Both the position numbers and the translations under genes were made by a program. DNA of 27,155 nt from positions 1 through 27,155 of the IMG/VR virus record IMGVR_UViG_3300020451_000755. One strand, written 5' to 3'. The first letter of the stretch is position 1, and the number at the start of each line of letters is the position of its first letter. Shown here in pieces: positions 1 to 7,593 of the stretch. This DNA comes from a virus. The notes beneath the pieces are model-generated. The model saw only the letters and a list, made by a program, of their open reading frames with translations, was not told the DNA's origin and searched no databases.

Positions 1-132
1 GAGGATAATCATCTTGAATTGTGTAAAAGATTAGGTGTAAAACCTGATCATCCGCATTATGTTTGTCATGATGCATTAACTTATGATTATAGTTTTGGAG
101 AACCAGTTGGATTAGAGGCATTTTATGAGTGA
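1..132 (+). CDS. C-terminal end of an unidentified protein (partial)
   Basis: An open frame enters from the left edge and ends at TGA 130-132, giving the last 43 residues of a protein that starts outside the window. The visible part is rich in His, Asp and Tyr (a DHPHYVCHD stretch near residues 16-24). It overlaps the next gene by 8 nt, as the neighbouring genes do, which supports a real gene at the head of the oxygenase block. The fragment is too short to assign a family. Confidence 0.6.
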   Translation, partial: EDNHLELCKRLGVKPDHPHYVCHDALTYDYSFGEPVGLEAFYE

Positions 133-634
133 AGAAAAGAAAAAAGGACCAGAGCATCAACAACTTTTTCCACCTTCAATTGTTATTAAAGATAATATTC
201 CCATACCAGAAGGATTTCTTGATAAGGTTGAAGAATGGTGTAAGAAGTATGGAAAATATGTTGATCATGGAAGACTTTGGACAACTTATGGTACAAAGAA
301 TGAAGCACATATAGTTCCGTGGATTTACAAAGTTTTAGAACCTATAGCTCCTGCAGAAGCATTTGACAATTCTTGGGTTCAAGTGTATGAACCTGGTGGA
401 TTTCATCCTATACATAATCATACAGGAACAAAAATAAGTGGTTCTGGTTGTTTATTTTTAACCGAGGGACAATCTACTTATTTTCAAGATCCGTTGCATC
501 AATGTAACACAACAACATCTAAAGTTAAGGTTGGAGATTTATTAATCTGGGACCCAGAGATTTATCATTTTAGTCCACCTGTTATGGATAAAAGAATTAT
601 TTTAGCATTTAATTTAAAACAACATGATAACTAA
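125..634 (+). CDS. 2OG-Fe(II) oxygenase-like protein
   Basis: A 169-aa protein with the layout of the short 2-oxoglutarate/Fe(II) oxygenases common in T4-like cyanophages. Candidate metal ligands are in HPIHNH (H94, H97, H99) and H148 (in WDPEIYHF); R157 in KRIILAFN is the likely 2-oxoglutarate carboxylate contact. The canonical HxD is not evident: the carboxylate position appears to be Asn or His, so a cupin-like or altered metal site is possible. Family knowledge: such enzymes couple 2OG decarboxylation to hydroxylation or a related oxidation; the substrate is unknown. It overlaps the upstream gene by 8 nt and the next oxygenase by 11 nt, so it is probably co-translated. The ATG at 125 has no strong Shine-Dalgarno; coupling to the upstream stop likely sets the start. 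Confidence 0.75.
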   Translation: MSEEKKKGPEHQQLFPPSIVIKDNIPIPEGFLDKVEEWCKKYGKYVDHGRLWTTYGTKNEAHIVPWIYKVLEPIAPAEAFDNSWVQVYEPGGFHPIHNHTGTKISGSGCLFLTEGQSTYFQDPLHQCNTTTSKVKVGDLLIWDPEIYHFSPPVMDKRIILAFNLKQHDN

Positions 635-1514
635 TTTTGCCGATATGATAGTGCAGTATGATGATGTCATACCTGCTGATAAATGCAAAGAGATCATTGA
701 AAAATTTGAATATGATCATCGTAAAAGTGCGGGAATCACAGCATCTGATACTGAGGGACACGCTGATGGAACAAGTATCAAAAAATCAACTGATCTGTGG
801 ATATCTCAATGGCCAGAATGGGAAGAATATGATGCATACTTTTTTGAAGTACTTTCCCCACATGTAAAAAAATATTTAACTTACATAAAAGAAAAATTAG
901 GTGATGTTGTTCAATCAAAAGGGGACATGGTTGATTCTGGATATCAAGTGCAAAGAACTAATGTTGGAGAAAGTTATGATTGGCATGCTGATGATGATGT
1001 CTCTCCAATTTTAGATACGATAGTATTTCCATTAAGAGGATATAGAGATTCTGGAACTGTTTTGCAAGCAAGAAGATTATTCACATATATGTGGTATCTC
1101 AATGATGATTTTGATGGTGGGCATACACAATTCAGAGTTGGTGGACATAATAATGATATACTTAATGTAGCACCAAAAACTGGAAAGTTGATTTGTTTCC
1201 CTGCTTCATGGTATTTCTATCATAGAGGAGAAACTGTCACTAAAGGTAGTAAGTATGTTTGTACTGGATGGTTAAGTGATCATGTAACCACATTTTCAAA
1301 TGATACAACTGGTATATCACCAAACTTTAGAGAAACTGCTAGAAAGGCAGGTAGAAAAATGCTATTGCAATTTAATGAAAACACAGGTAGAATAGAGATG
1401 GATGACGATATGAAAAAACAGAAACAAAATGCAGATACATTTAAGGGAATGTATCCAAAGTTATCTGAATTAGATACAATCGTTGACGAAAGTACACAAG
1501 ACAAGGGTGTTTAA
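624..1514 (+). CDS. 2OG-Fe(II) oxygenase, prolyl 4-hydroxylase-type
   Basis: A 296-aa protein with a P4H-like double-stranded beta-helix at about residues 100-220. The facial triad is visible: H121-x-D123 (WHADDD), with H200 as the distal His. K210 follows at the position where P4H-type enzymes use Lys to bind 2-oxoglutarate. GGHTQF at 165-170 matches the GGxxxF turn typical of this family. Residues 221-296 form a charged tail rich in Lys, Asp and Glu with no recognised domain. The enzyme should be a soluble 2OG-dependent hydroxylase; whether it acts on protein, nucleic acid or a small molecule cannot be told. It overlaps the upstream oxygenase by 11 nt. Confidence 0.85.
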   Translation: MITNFADMIVQYDDVIPADKCKEIIEKFEYDHRKSAGITASDTEGHADGTSIKKSTDLWISQWPEWEEYDAYFFEVLSPHVKKYLTYIKEKLGDVVQSKGDMVDSGYQVQRTNVGESYDWHADDDVSPILDTIVFPLRGYRDSGTVLQARRLFTYMWYLNDDFDGGHTQFRVGGHNNDILNVAPKTGKLICFPASWYFYHRGETVTKGSKYVCTGWLSDHVTTFSNDTTGISPNFRETARKAGRKMLLQFNENTGRIEMDDDMKKQKQNADTFKGMYPKLSELDTIVDESTQDKGV

Positions 1515-1524
1515 ATTGAGTATT

Positions 1525-1770
1525 ATGGGAACCATACATAGATTACAATCAGACTTAGATGAATCCGAGTGTGATTTTTTAATTGATGTTCTTTTAGGAA
1601 AGGGGATCGATAAATCTGCTAAAAAATTTGATGTTAACAGTCGCACTGTTTTAAAAAAACTAGGTGCTCAAGCAGATAGACTAGAGCAAATTAAAAATAA
1701 TTTCAATGCCTTTGTGCCACCTGTTGAAGTGGATAAACTCAAACACGGAAAAGACTTAGATCTCTTATAA
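1525..1770 (+). CDS. Small protein with possible helix-turn-helix
   Basis: An 81-aa protein of unknown function. Residues about 30-50 (KSAKKFDVNSRTVLKKLG) have the spacing of a helix-turn-helix, followed by a helical, possibly coiled segment. DNA binding is only an inference. The start is uncertain: the frame has TTG codons at 1483 and 1516 and ATG at 1525. ATG 1525 is used here because it avoids overlap with the oxygenase; TTG 1516 has an AAGGGTG at good spacing and would add three residues. It lies 10 nt after the oxygenase stop. Confidence 0.65.
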   Translation: MGTIHRLQSDLDESECDFLIDVLLGKGIDKSAKKFDVNSRTVLKKLGAQADRLEQIKNNFNAFVPPVEVDKLKHGKDLDLL

Positions 1771-1775
1771 AAAAA

Positions 1776-1922
1776 ATGACTGAAAAAAACAATGAAAAGG
1801 ATCCATTATTGGATGAACTGGAGGAGAGGATTGCCGAAGGTCCTGTAATCTTTACTCCAGATGAGGAGTTCCTAAAATTAGTTGAAGAACGTAGAAACAA
1901 AAAGAATGAGCAAAAAGATTAA
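1776..1922 (+). CDS. Small acidic hypothetical protein
   Basis: A 48-aa ORF starting 5 nt after the previous stop and overlapping the halogenase start by 17 nt in another frame. It is strongly charged (LLDELEERIAEG near residues 11-22, a basic tail) and predicted helical, with no membrane segment. It fills the space between two genes without gaps, the main reason to accept it. Function not recognised; it might be a small partner of the adjacent halogenase, but nothing shows this directly. Confidence 0.6.
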   Translation: MTEKNNEKDPLLDELEERIAEGPVIFTPDEEFLKLVEERRNKKNEQKD

Positions 1923-3678
1923 AAGCATATGCATTGTGGGTGGTGGTTCATCAGGTTGGATGTCTGCTGCCACATTTGCAACACAACTTCCGAACATTGA
2001 TGTTACTATCATTGAGAGTCCAGACTTTCCTATATTGGGAGTTGGAGAAAGTACTCTTGGTGGTATAAAGCACTGGTCATCATTGATAGGTCTTGAGGAT
2101 AAAGATCTTTTAACAGAAACAGATGGTAGTTATAAGTTAAGTATTAAATTTACAGATTGGTTAGGAAAAGATACAGGAGGATTCCATTATCCTTTTGGAG
2201 AGGCACAAAGACCAATAGAACAAGTATCACAAAATGACTGGTGGTTCTTAAAAGGAAATAGGGGTGGTCTTGATCAAAATTCATTTGCACGTTGCCACTA
2301 TCCAATTGCTGCAATTTCAGAGAATAATAAGATGTCTGATGATAGTAGTGGAAAGACACCTGGTTTCTCATTTGTTCAAGATGTTGCATTTCATTTTGAC
2401 GCTACCGCATTAGGACAATATCTTAAGAAAAAGATATGTCTTCCAAAGGGTGTAAAGTTAATTAATTCAACAGTTGAAAAGATTAACACAAATGATGATG
2501 GTATAGAGTCTTTAATTTTAGAAAATAAAGAAGAGATAACTGCTGATTTATACATTGATTGCACTGGTTTCAAAAGTTTATTATTAGAGGGTGCATTAGG
2601 AGTTAAATTTAATAGTATTGAGAACATAATTCCAAATAATAAAGCATGGGCAACACATATACCATATACAGATAAGAATAAACAACTAGAACCATTTACA
2701 AATTGCACTGCTCTCAGTAATGGATGGACATGGAACATACCTTTATGGTCACGTATTGGTGCAGGGTATGTTTATAGTGATAAGTATATCAGTGATGATG
2801 AAGCTCTTGAGGAGTTCAAGGATTACATCCGCACACGTTATGATAATGTTCCTATTGAGGATCTTGAATTTAAACCCATTACAATGAGAAATGGAATACA
2901 TGAAAAGACATGGGAGAAGAATGTAGTTGCGATTGGTTTATCAAGTGGTTTTGTTGAACCATTAGAGAGTACAGGATTAATGACAACATATGAGTGGTTA
3001 TTATCATTAATCTATACACTACGCAAAGATTTTGTTAATCAGTGGGATAGGGATGCATTTAATTATGCACTTAGAAATATTTTCTATGGTCATGCAAACT
3101 TTGTTGGTATGCATTATGCATTGAGTTCAAGAGATGATACACCATACTGGCAAGATGTAACAGAGAGAGTTAGAATTGACCCAACAATCAATAATTCATT
3201 GAATTATGAAACTGAAATGGGAGAGAATCTTGAATTACTTTACTATGCTACGTCCGCATACAAATATCATCAATTTAGGGAGGGTACTGCGGGATTCCAG
3301 TGTGTTGCTGCAGGAATGAACTATTCTCCAATTGATGCACAAATGCATAGATCTCTAGGAAAATTGAAAGGATTTGATCCAGAAATGCATTGCGATAGGT
3401 TACAAGAACTATACAGAGAGACCCAACAGAAATATATAAATTATGCAGAGACACTTCCTTCATTGTATGAATACTTATGTAAGACTATACACGACTCAAG
3501 TGGGGATATGACTTTCGTTGGGACAGAAGATGATGTGCCACAACACATATATGATTCAATGCCTGATCGTGTTAAAATGAAAGTTAAAAAGCAAGAAAGG
3601 AAAACTATAGAACCAAGTTACAGAGATAAGAATCCGAAATGGACACAAAGACCCAAGGGATTTGTTACTTATGAATGA
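1906..3678 (+). CDS. prnA: Flavin-dependent tryptophan halogenase (PrnA/RebH-like)
   Basis: A 590-aa enzyme, close to the usual 510-600 aa. The FAD-binding GGGSSG lies at residues 12-17. GVGEST at 45-50 matches the conserved GVGEAT/S segment. The candidate catalytic lysine is K77 in GSYKLSIKF, aligning by motif with Lys79 of PrnA, which carries the chloramine or directs HOCl. The halogenase signature WxWxIP is present as WTWNIP (274-279), and the active-site glutamate segment is EPLESTG (351-357). Family role: FADH2-dependent chlorination or bromination of tryptophan or another aromatic. The substrate is unproven, and no flavin reductase is seen here, so the host would supply FADH2. ATG 1906 is chosen over an in-frame TTG at 1882 because the protein then begins just before the FAD motif. 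It sits inside the oxygenase block. Confidence 0.92.
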   Translation: MSKKIKSICIVGGGSSGWMSAATFATQLPNIDVTIIESPDFPILGVGESTLGGIKHWSSLIGLEDKDLLTETDGSYKLSIKFTDWLGKDTGGFHYPFGEAQRPIEQVSQNDWWFLKGNRGGLDQNSFARCHYPIAAISENNKMSDDSSGKTPGFSFVQDVAFHFDATALGQYLKKKICLPKGVKLINSTVEKINTNDDGIESLILENKEEITADLYIDCTGFKSLLLEGALGVKFNSIENIIPNNKAWATHIPYTDKNKQLEPFTNCTALSNGWTWNIPLWSRIGAGYVYSDKYISDDEALEEFKDYIRTRYDNVPIEDLEFKPITMRNGIHEKTWEKNVVAIGLSSGFVEPLESTGLMTTYEWLLSLIYTLRKDFVNQWDRDAFNYALRNIFYGHANFVGMHYALSSRDDTPYWQDVTERVRIDPTINNSLNYETEMGENLELLYYATSAYKYHQFREGTAGFQCVAAGMNYSPIDAQMHRSLGKLKGFDPEMHCDRLQELYRETQQKYINYAETLPSLYEYLCKTIHDSSGDMTFVGTEDDVPQHIYDSMPDRVKMKVKKQERKTIEPSYRDKNPKWTQRPKGFVTYE

Positions 3679-3865
3679 TGAAGAGATAGAAGAATTTATG
3701 GAATTATTAAAAAAATACATGATTACATCTGAAATCGAAATCATCAAGTGGAAACAGAGACAAGAATACTATAAAGGTCTTGCTCAACATGGAGACTACT
3801 TAGAAAAGGAAGCTGCTAAAATGCAAGTAACAGTTGATTACTATGTGGATGAGTTTCTTGTCTAA
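3671..3865 (+). CDS. Small coiled-coil hypothetical protein
   Basis: A 64-aa protein overlapping the halogenase stop by 8 nt. It is mostly Glu, Lys, Leu and Ile in a heptad-like pattern (EEIEEFMELLKKYM near the start), suggesting a helical or coiled-coil oligomeriser. An AAGGGA about 10 nt upstream of ATG 3671 supports that start over TTG 3662. The last gene of the first transcriptional segment: a promoter for the next gene follows its stop. Function not recognised. Confidence 0.65.
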   Translation: MNDEEIEEFMELLKKYMITSEIEIIKWKQRQEYYKGLAQHGDYLEKEAAKMQVTVDYYVDEFLV

Positions 3866-3878
3866 ATCAATTTATTAT

Positions 3879-3900
3879 GCTATAATAACCATATTCGGAG
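3879..3900 (+). promoter_or_regulatory. Extended -10 promoter and RBS for the oxygenase at 3909
   Basis: TGCTATAAT at 3878-3886 is an extended -10 element (TGn plus a perfect TATAAT at 3881-3886), with no clear -35. GGAG at 3897-3900 lies 8 nt before a TTG start. Spacing from -10 to start (22 nt) matches the cassette promoters farther right. Confidence 0.65.
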
Positions 3901-3908
3901 ATACTTAA

Positions 3909-4724
3909 TTGACAACTGAACATAATTCGGGATGGAATCGTGATGTAAAAATACCATCTGGTAAACCAGAAGGTGGATTTACTATTAATACTGGAGTTGA
4001 AGTAAATCAACTAAGTAATGAACCTGTATCTCCAACAAGGGAGGTTGAAAAAGAAATCAAAGTTACCGACAGGGACATTGGTGTTCTTTTTCCCTCTTTA
4101 CTTTTTAAATCAAGAGTTGATGATGAAGATTTCCTTAAAGATGTTAAGGAAAAAGTCTTAGCAGCAACAAAAGATGAGAATGCAGGAACAATTGCAGGAG
4201 ATCCAAAAGATCCTGTAGGTTGGTACAGTTTCGATGATCTTCACCAGAGAGAAGGTTTTGAACAAGTACATAGTTTCTTACTTAAAGAAGCTGCTGCTGT
4301 ATTTGCATATTATGATTATAAGGTAGAACAAGTCTATTTGACTTCAATGTGGGCAAATGTTGGTTTTAGACCATTATATTGTCACATGAATCATACACAC
4401 CCAAATTCTATCTTTAGTGGAGTATGGCATGTAAGTACCCCAAATCTGGGAACACCATTTGCTCAAACTACAACTTTTAGTGATCCAAGACCTGCTGCAA
4501 GAGTTATTGAACCAAGTGTAAATAAAGATCATGCTGCTCATAACTCAGGTACAGTTTCACCAATCGTAAATAATGGTAGTTTGCTTATGTTTCCATCGTG
4601 GTTGCCACACGGAGTACAGCAATCCTATCAAGATTATAATGGCATTCCTCGTATTACCATTTCATTCAATGCAATGATGACAGGGGATATCACAACCCGC
4701 ACCGCACCAATTAGGTTTAGTTAA
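3909..4724 (+). CDS. 2OG-Fe(II) oxygenase with N-terminal extension
   Basis: A 271-aa protein. Residues 1-55 form a polar, probably flexible extension rich in Ser, Pro, Thr and Glu. The oxygenase domain (about 58-258) has the pattern of the putative 2OG-Fe(II) oxygenase family common in marine phages: H162-x-H164 in MNHTHPNS, D192, FPSWLPH with H234, and R248 in PRITISFN for 2-oxoglutarate. The start is TTG 3909: GGAG is 8 nt upstream, and the next in-frame Met is around residue 147, inside the domain. It has its own promoter yet continues into the tightly coupled genes downstream, so transcription can be boosted midway through the block. The C-terminal half resembles the oxygenase at 5223, suggesting duplication. 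Substrate unknown. Confidence 0.8.
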   Translation: MTTEHNSGWNRDVKIPSGKPEGGFTINTGVEVNQLSNEPVSPTREVEKEIKVTDRDIGVLFPSLLFKSRVDDEDFLKDVKEKVLAATKDENAGTIAGDPKDPVGWYSFDDLHQREGFEQVHSFLLKEAAAVFAYYDYKVEQVYLTSMWANVGFRPLYCHMNHTHPNSIFSGVWHVSTPNLGTPFAQTTTFSDPRPAARVIEPSVNKDHAAHNSGTVSPIVNNGSLLMFPSWLPHGVQQSYQDYNGIPRITISFNAMMTGDITTRTAPIRFS

Positions 4725-4892
4725 ATGACTCAAGAGAAAAAATGGCAAATCGTCCAACAAACAACAATGGGATGGTTTAAATCACCAGAACCAAATACAT
4801 CAGGACTCACAAAAGAACAATGTAAGGTTAGATTAGATCAACTGATCAATGAAGGCATCAGTCCAAAAGACCTTAAAGCAGTTCCCGATTAA
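4725..4892 (+). CDS. Small conserved-looking hypothetical protein
   Basis: A 55-aa ORF starting directly at the upstream stop, with its own stop overlapping the next ATG (TAATG at 4890-4894). The C-terminal half (residues 27-55: LTKEQC, LINEGISPKDLKAV) looks like a short helical domain. The precise fit between two genes supports coding. Function not recognised. Confidence 0.65.
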   Translation: MTQEKKWQIVQQTTMGWFKSPEPNTSGLTKEQCKVRLDQLINEGISPKDLKAVPD

Positions 4893-5239
4893 TGAGTACA
4901 AAAACACAATACATCCCAGAAGTCGATGATTATGTAATCTGGACTACGGATCTGGGAATGAAGCATGAAGGATGGGTTTATTGTAAACCAAAATCTGAAG
5001 ACAATCAAGCAAGAGTTAAGGGTGGATGGAGACCAGTCTCAAATTACATTACGATTGAAACTGCTGTTAAAGAGAAACCAAATTGTAAGTACGATAAGAA
5101 TAATCCACACAGGTACATACATGTTCTTTTATTGTGTTATGAACACTGTTGGCATCAGTTGGAGTTTGTAAAGAAAAGAAATAAGAAAACTCCCGATCAT
5201 TATGCAGAATTTGATGAATTCCATGGAAACGCAACGTAG
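4892..5239 (+). CDS. Cyanophage-type hypothetical protein
   Basis: A 115-aa protein. The N-terminal half (residues 8-60) reads like a small beta-barrel, with alternating hydrophobic strands around VDDYVIWTT and HEGWVYC. The C-terminal half has a Cys/His/Trp-rich motif (LLCYEHCWHQLEFVKKR, about 79-95) that could bind metal or nucleic acid. Its start overlaps the previous stop and its end overlaps the next oxygenase. This architecture looks familiar from T4-like cyanophages, but no function can be named. Confidence 0.7.
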   Translation: MSTKTQYIPEVDDYVIWTTDLGMKHEGWVYCKPKSEDNQARVKGGWRPVSNYITIETAVKEKPNCKYDKNNPHRYIHVLLLCYEHCWHQLEFVKKRNKKTPDHYAEFDEFHGNAT

Positions 5240-5843
5240 AACCATTTTCCCCATCTCTTACTATCAGGGACAGGTAGAGGACAATGAAAGGTTGAAGCAA
5301 GATCTGCTACCATTTATTGAATCGACTCAAAAAACATTAACACCACCAGAAGGATGGTTAACGACAAAGATCAAGACAAGTCATGAAAGAGATGACATCA
5401 ATCGCTTTTTCATGTCGCAAGGAGAATTACAGAGACAGTATCATAATTTAATTAAAACCTTTTTCGATAACAAGTTTGAGGTGGAGGTAGACGAATGTTG
5501 GTATAATTGCTATGAGGACGAGGAGTGGCAAGAATCACACAATCATATTGGAGATCCATTAGACCCAAATCATTTTGCATGTGTACATTTTCTATGTTAT
5601 GATAAGAAAGTGCACAGTCCATTGACCTTTACTGATCCGATGGGCATCATTCGATCTCATTCATTAGAGTTCGATTCACACAATTATGATGAACTGTTCT
5701 CTCCTGACATTAATGAAGGAGATTTGATCATGTTTCCTTCATATCTAATGCATGAGGTTAAAGCAAACAAACCAACACCTGGTAACCCACGTATCTCAAT
5801 TGCATTCAACTTTGCAGTAACTTCTTATAATTCTAGCAAATAA
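5223..5843 (+). CDS. 2OG-Fe(II) oxygenase
   Basis: A 206-aa protein of the same family as the 3909 gene. Metal and cosubstrate positions by pattern: H106-x-H108 in ESHNHIGD, with D111 close by and D138 in FTDP, distal H177 in FPSYLMHEV, and R190 in PRISIAFNF. Which acidic residue completes the triad is unclear. The frame also has ATGs at 5202 and 5214; 5223 gives the shortest overlap (17 nt) with the upstream gene, and none has a good RBS, so the start is uncertain by up to 7 residues. The stop overlaps the next ATG (TAATG, 5841-5845). Likely a soluble dioxygenase of unknown substrate. Confidence 0.8.
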   Translation: METQRRTIFPISYYQGQVEDNERLKQDLLPFIESTQKTLTPPEGWLTTKIKTSHERDDINRFFMSQGELQRQYHNLIKTFFDNKFEVEVDECWYNCYEDEEWQESHNHIGDPLDPNHFACVHFLCYDKKVHSPLTFTDPMGIIRSHSLEFDSHNYDELFSPDINEGDLIMFPSYLMHEVKANKPTPGNPRISIAFNFAVTSYNSSK

Positions 5844-6340
5844 TGGATTTTGTTTACGGAAAGGATGTGCCAGTTCATATACGGGACGACTGGTTAAATC
5901 CACAAGAACAGGCTAATGTGCTTATGTACTGCCAGAATGCGAACTACACCTTTGGCGAAAAGGATGAAGCAGAGGTAGCTCCAACTGGAATGAGTGCAGA
6001 AATCAAGAAGGGAGAGTTTATCTATCGCTTTTTCTATGAGAAGACTCAACCACTTGTACCAAACCGATGTCTGTTAAGAATGTATATCAATTTGTTCGCA
6101 CCAAATGAGATACCATATTATCATACAGATGCAGATGAGGGAGTGACCTTCCTATACTATCCACACAAAGAAATGTGGACACCCAACTTTTTAGGACAAA
6201 CAGAGTTCTATGTAAACGACAAGTCCTACTCAGTTGCACCCGAACCAAATCGCTTATGTTTCTTCGATGCATCAATTTTACACAGAGCCACCTCTTTCCG
6301 CACCAAACACAGATTTACAGTCGCACTTAAATATGAGTAA
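5843..6340 (+). CDS. 2OG-Fe(II) oxygenase (compact, AlkB/P4H-like fold)
   Basis: A 165-aa protein with a clean triad: H94-T-D96 in YYHTDADEG, H147 in FFDASILHRA, and R157 in KHRFTVALKYE, the classic spacing for Fe(II) and 2-oxoglutarate binding. At this length it is essentially the catalytic core. It differs from the 3909/5223 type by a canonical HxD, so it belongs to another branch. Its start overlaps the upstream stop and its end overlaps the next gene, so it is translationally coupled to the other oxygenases. Substrate unknown; related compact enzymes hydroxylate proteins or repair alkylated bases. Confidence 0.82.
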   Translation: MDFVYGKDVPVHIRDDWLNPQEQANVLMYCQNANYTFGEKDEAEVAPTGMSAEIKKGEFIYRFFYEKTQPLVPNRCLLRMYINLFAPNEIPYYHTDADEGVTFLYYPHKEMWTPNFLGQTEFYVNDKSYSVAPEPNRLCFFDASILHRATSFRTKHRFTVALKYE

Positions 6341-6662
6341 ACCTTTTAACTACATCAACTTCTATGAATCAGAAGAAACACTTAATGCAAGTTACTATGC
6401 ATCTTGCGTCGATCACCTAGTAGAACAAATGAAAGAATCAAAAAAAGAAATCAATCCATTAGAGTTTGATACCTACAACACAGACGGATCAATCTGGACA
6501 CCAGGCGAATACCCAGATGATAAACCAAAGTTTACTTTTACATACGAAGATCATACAGTAGGCAAGACTCCGTATCCTACGCATACTATCATATGCTACG
6601 GTAAGGAAACGATGCTCAACGTTATGGAACACTTCGAGGGATATTCATATACTATCCAGTAA
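6333..6662 (+). CDS. Hypothetical protein ending the oxygenase block
   Basis: A 109-aa protein rich in Tyr, Thr and acidic residues, with no motif I recognise. ATG 6333 is chosen because it overlaps the oxygenase stop by 8 nt; the frame stays open further upstream, but only over the oxygenase gene. It is the last plus-strand gene before about 2 kb of accessory DNA. Confidence 0.65.
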   Translation: MSKPFNYINFYESEETLNASYYASCVDHLVEQMKESKKEINPLEFDTYNTDGSIWTPGEYPDDKPKFTFTYEDHTVGKTPYPTHTIICYGKETMLNVMEHFEGYSYTIQ

Positions 6663-6994
6663 CTCTATAATTTCGATATCTTCTCTTCTCCCCCTTTCCT
6701 CTACCATTCTCTCCCGTCGAGAGGCGCGGAGGAAATTTTTTTTGCGTTTTTCTACTCACTGCTCCACATTTAACGAAATACACCGTTTTGTATAGTACTG
6801 ATACCAAACTACTAACGCCAGGATCGCCTGTGAGGTGCCTGTAAAAACTTCTCCTTATGGTAGTAACCCCCCTTATAAGAGAGAAATGGTCTGAGAACCA
6901 TCTTTATGATTTACCACAGTAATTTTATGATTTGGGAACAATTTTTGTAAGAGATTCTTCAAGTTAGTCTCTTTATTCTTTCTAAATGGATTTC
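6663..6994. other. Non-coding gap between convergent genes
   Basis: No convincing gene on either strand. A short hairpin (CTCTC 6709-6713 / GAGAG 6719-6723) is followed 12 nt later by eight T residues (6736-6743), a weak candidate terminator for the plus-strand block. A small ATACA/TGTAT hairpin lies near 6780-6795 and an ATGGT/ACCAT hairpin near 6887-6902. Position between convergent genes fits a shared termination zone. Confidence 0.4.
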
Positions 6995-7531
6995 TCATAA
7001 GTCTCTATCAATTTTACGTAGTCCATACTCTTTAATGTATGCTTCAATGGCATCTTCGATCATCTTCGTGGTAAATGAATAAGAATCAGACGACACATCC
7101 CGAATTCCTTTCTTTTGAGCAACTACATGAATACGCTTTATCTTATTTACCAGTTCTTCCTGTAATACGAAGTCTAATGCTTTCTTCTTCTCCTTTACGT
7201 TCGCAATCCACTCTAAGTTTTCAAGTTGGTTGTTACTTCGATCTTTGTTCTTATGCACAACCCTTCGGGTAGGATCATCACACGGAAGAAATGCTAATGC
7301 TACCAACTTATGAATGTAGAGAGTCTTTGCTTTACCATTATCATCTCTCAATCTACAGGTCAGATATGCACATTCATCTTTACCAGACCATACAGGTTTT
7401 CTTAGCTTCGGTACTTTATACTTCAGAGACCAAAGGTTTCCATCAGTATCAATCGAGTAACCACTGAAATCCTCTAAGTCTTCTATTTCATTCAAAACTT
7501 TATGCTTTCTCACTTCAAGAAACCATGACAC
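6995..7531 (-). CDS. HNH homing endonuclease with NUMOD4-like domain
   Basis: A 178-aa protein, the only clear minus-strand gene in the window. Residues 18-80 match NUMOD4-type modules (FSGYSIDTDGNLWSL, then HKLVALAFLP at 74-83). The HNH core follows: VVHKNKD (H93), SNNQ (N100, N101), LENLEW (103-108), as in free-standing HNH endonucleases of phages. The remainder to residue 178 is helical and probably DNA-binding. It should nick or cut a specific site in a related phage to promote its own inheritance. The start is GTG 7531, only two codons after an in-frame stop, so the N-terminus cannot extend further. It is flanked by non-coding DNA on both sides, typical of an inserted selfish gene. It appears intact. 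Confidence 0.85.
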   Translation of the reverse strand: MSWFLEVRKHKVLNEIEDLEDFSGYSIDTDGNLWSLKYKVPKLRKPVWSGKDECAYLTCRLRDDNGKAKTLYIHKLVALAFLPCDDPTRRVVHKNKDRSNNQLENLEWIANVKEKKKALDFVLQEELVNKIKRIHVVAQKKGIRDVSSDSYSFTTKMIEDAIEAYIKEYGLRKIDRDL

Positions 7532-7593
7532 ATACTAAGGGCGAAACTCCAGTCATACCAAGGGATTCTACCGATGAACCTATCATTTTTTAT

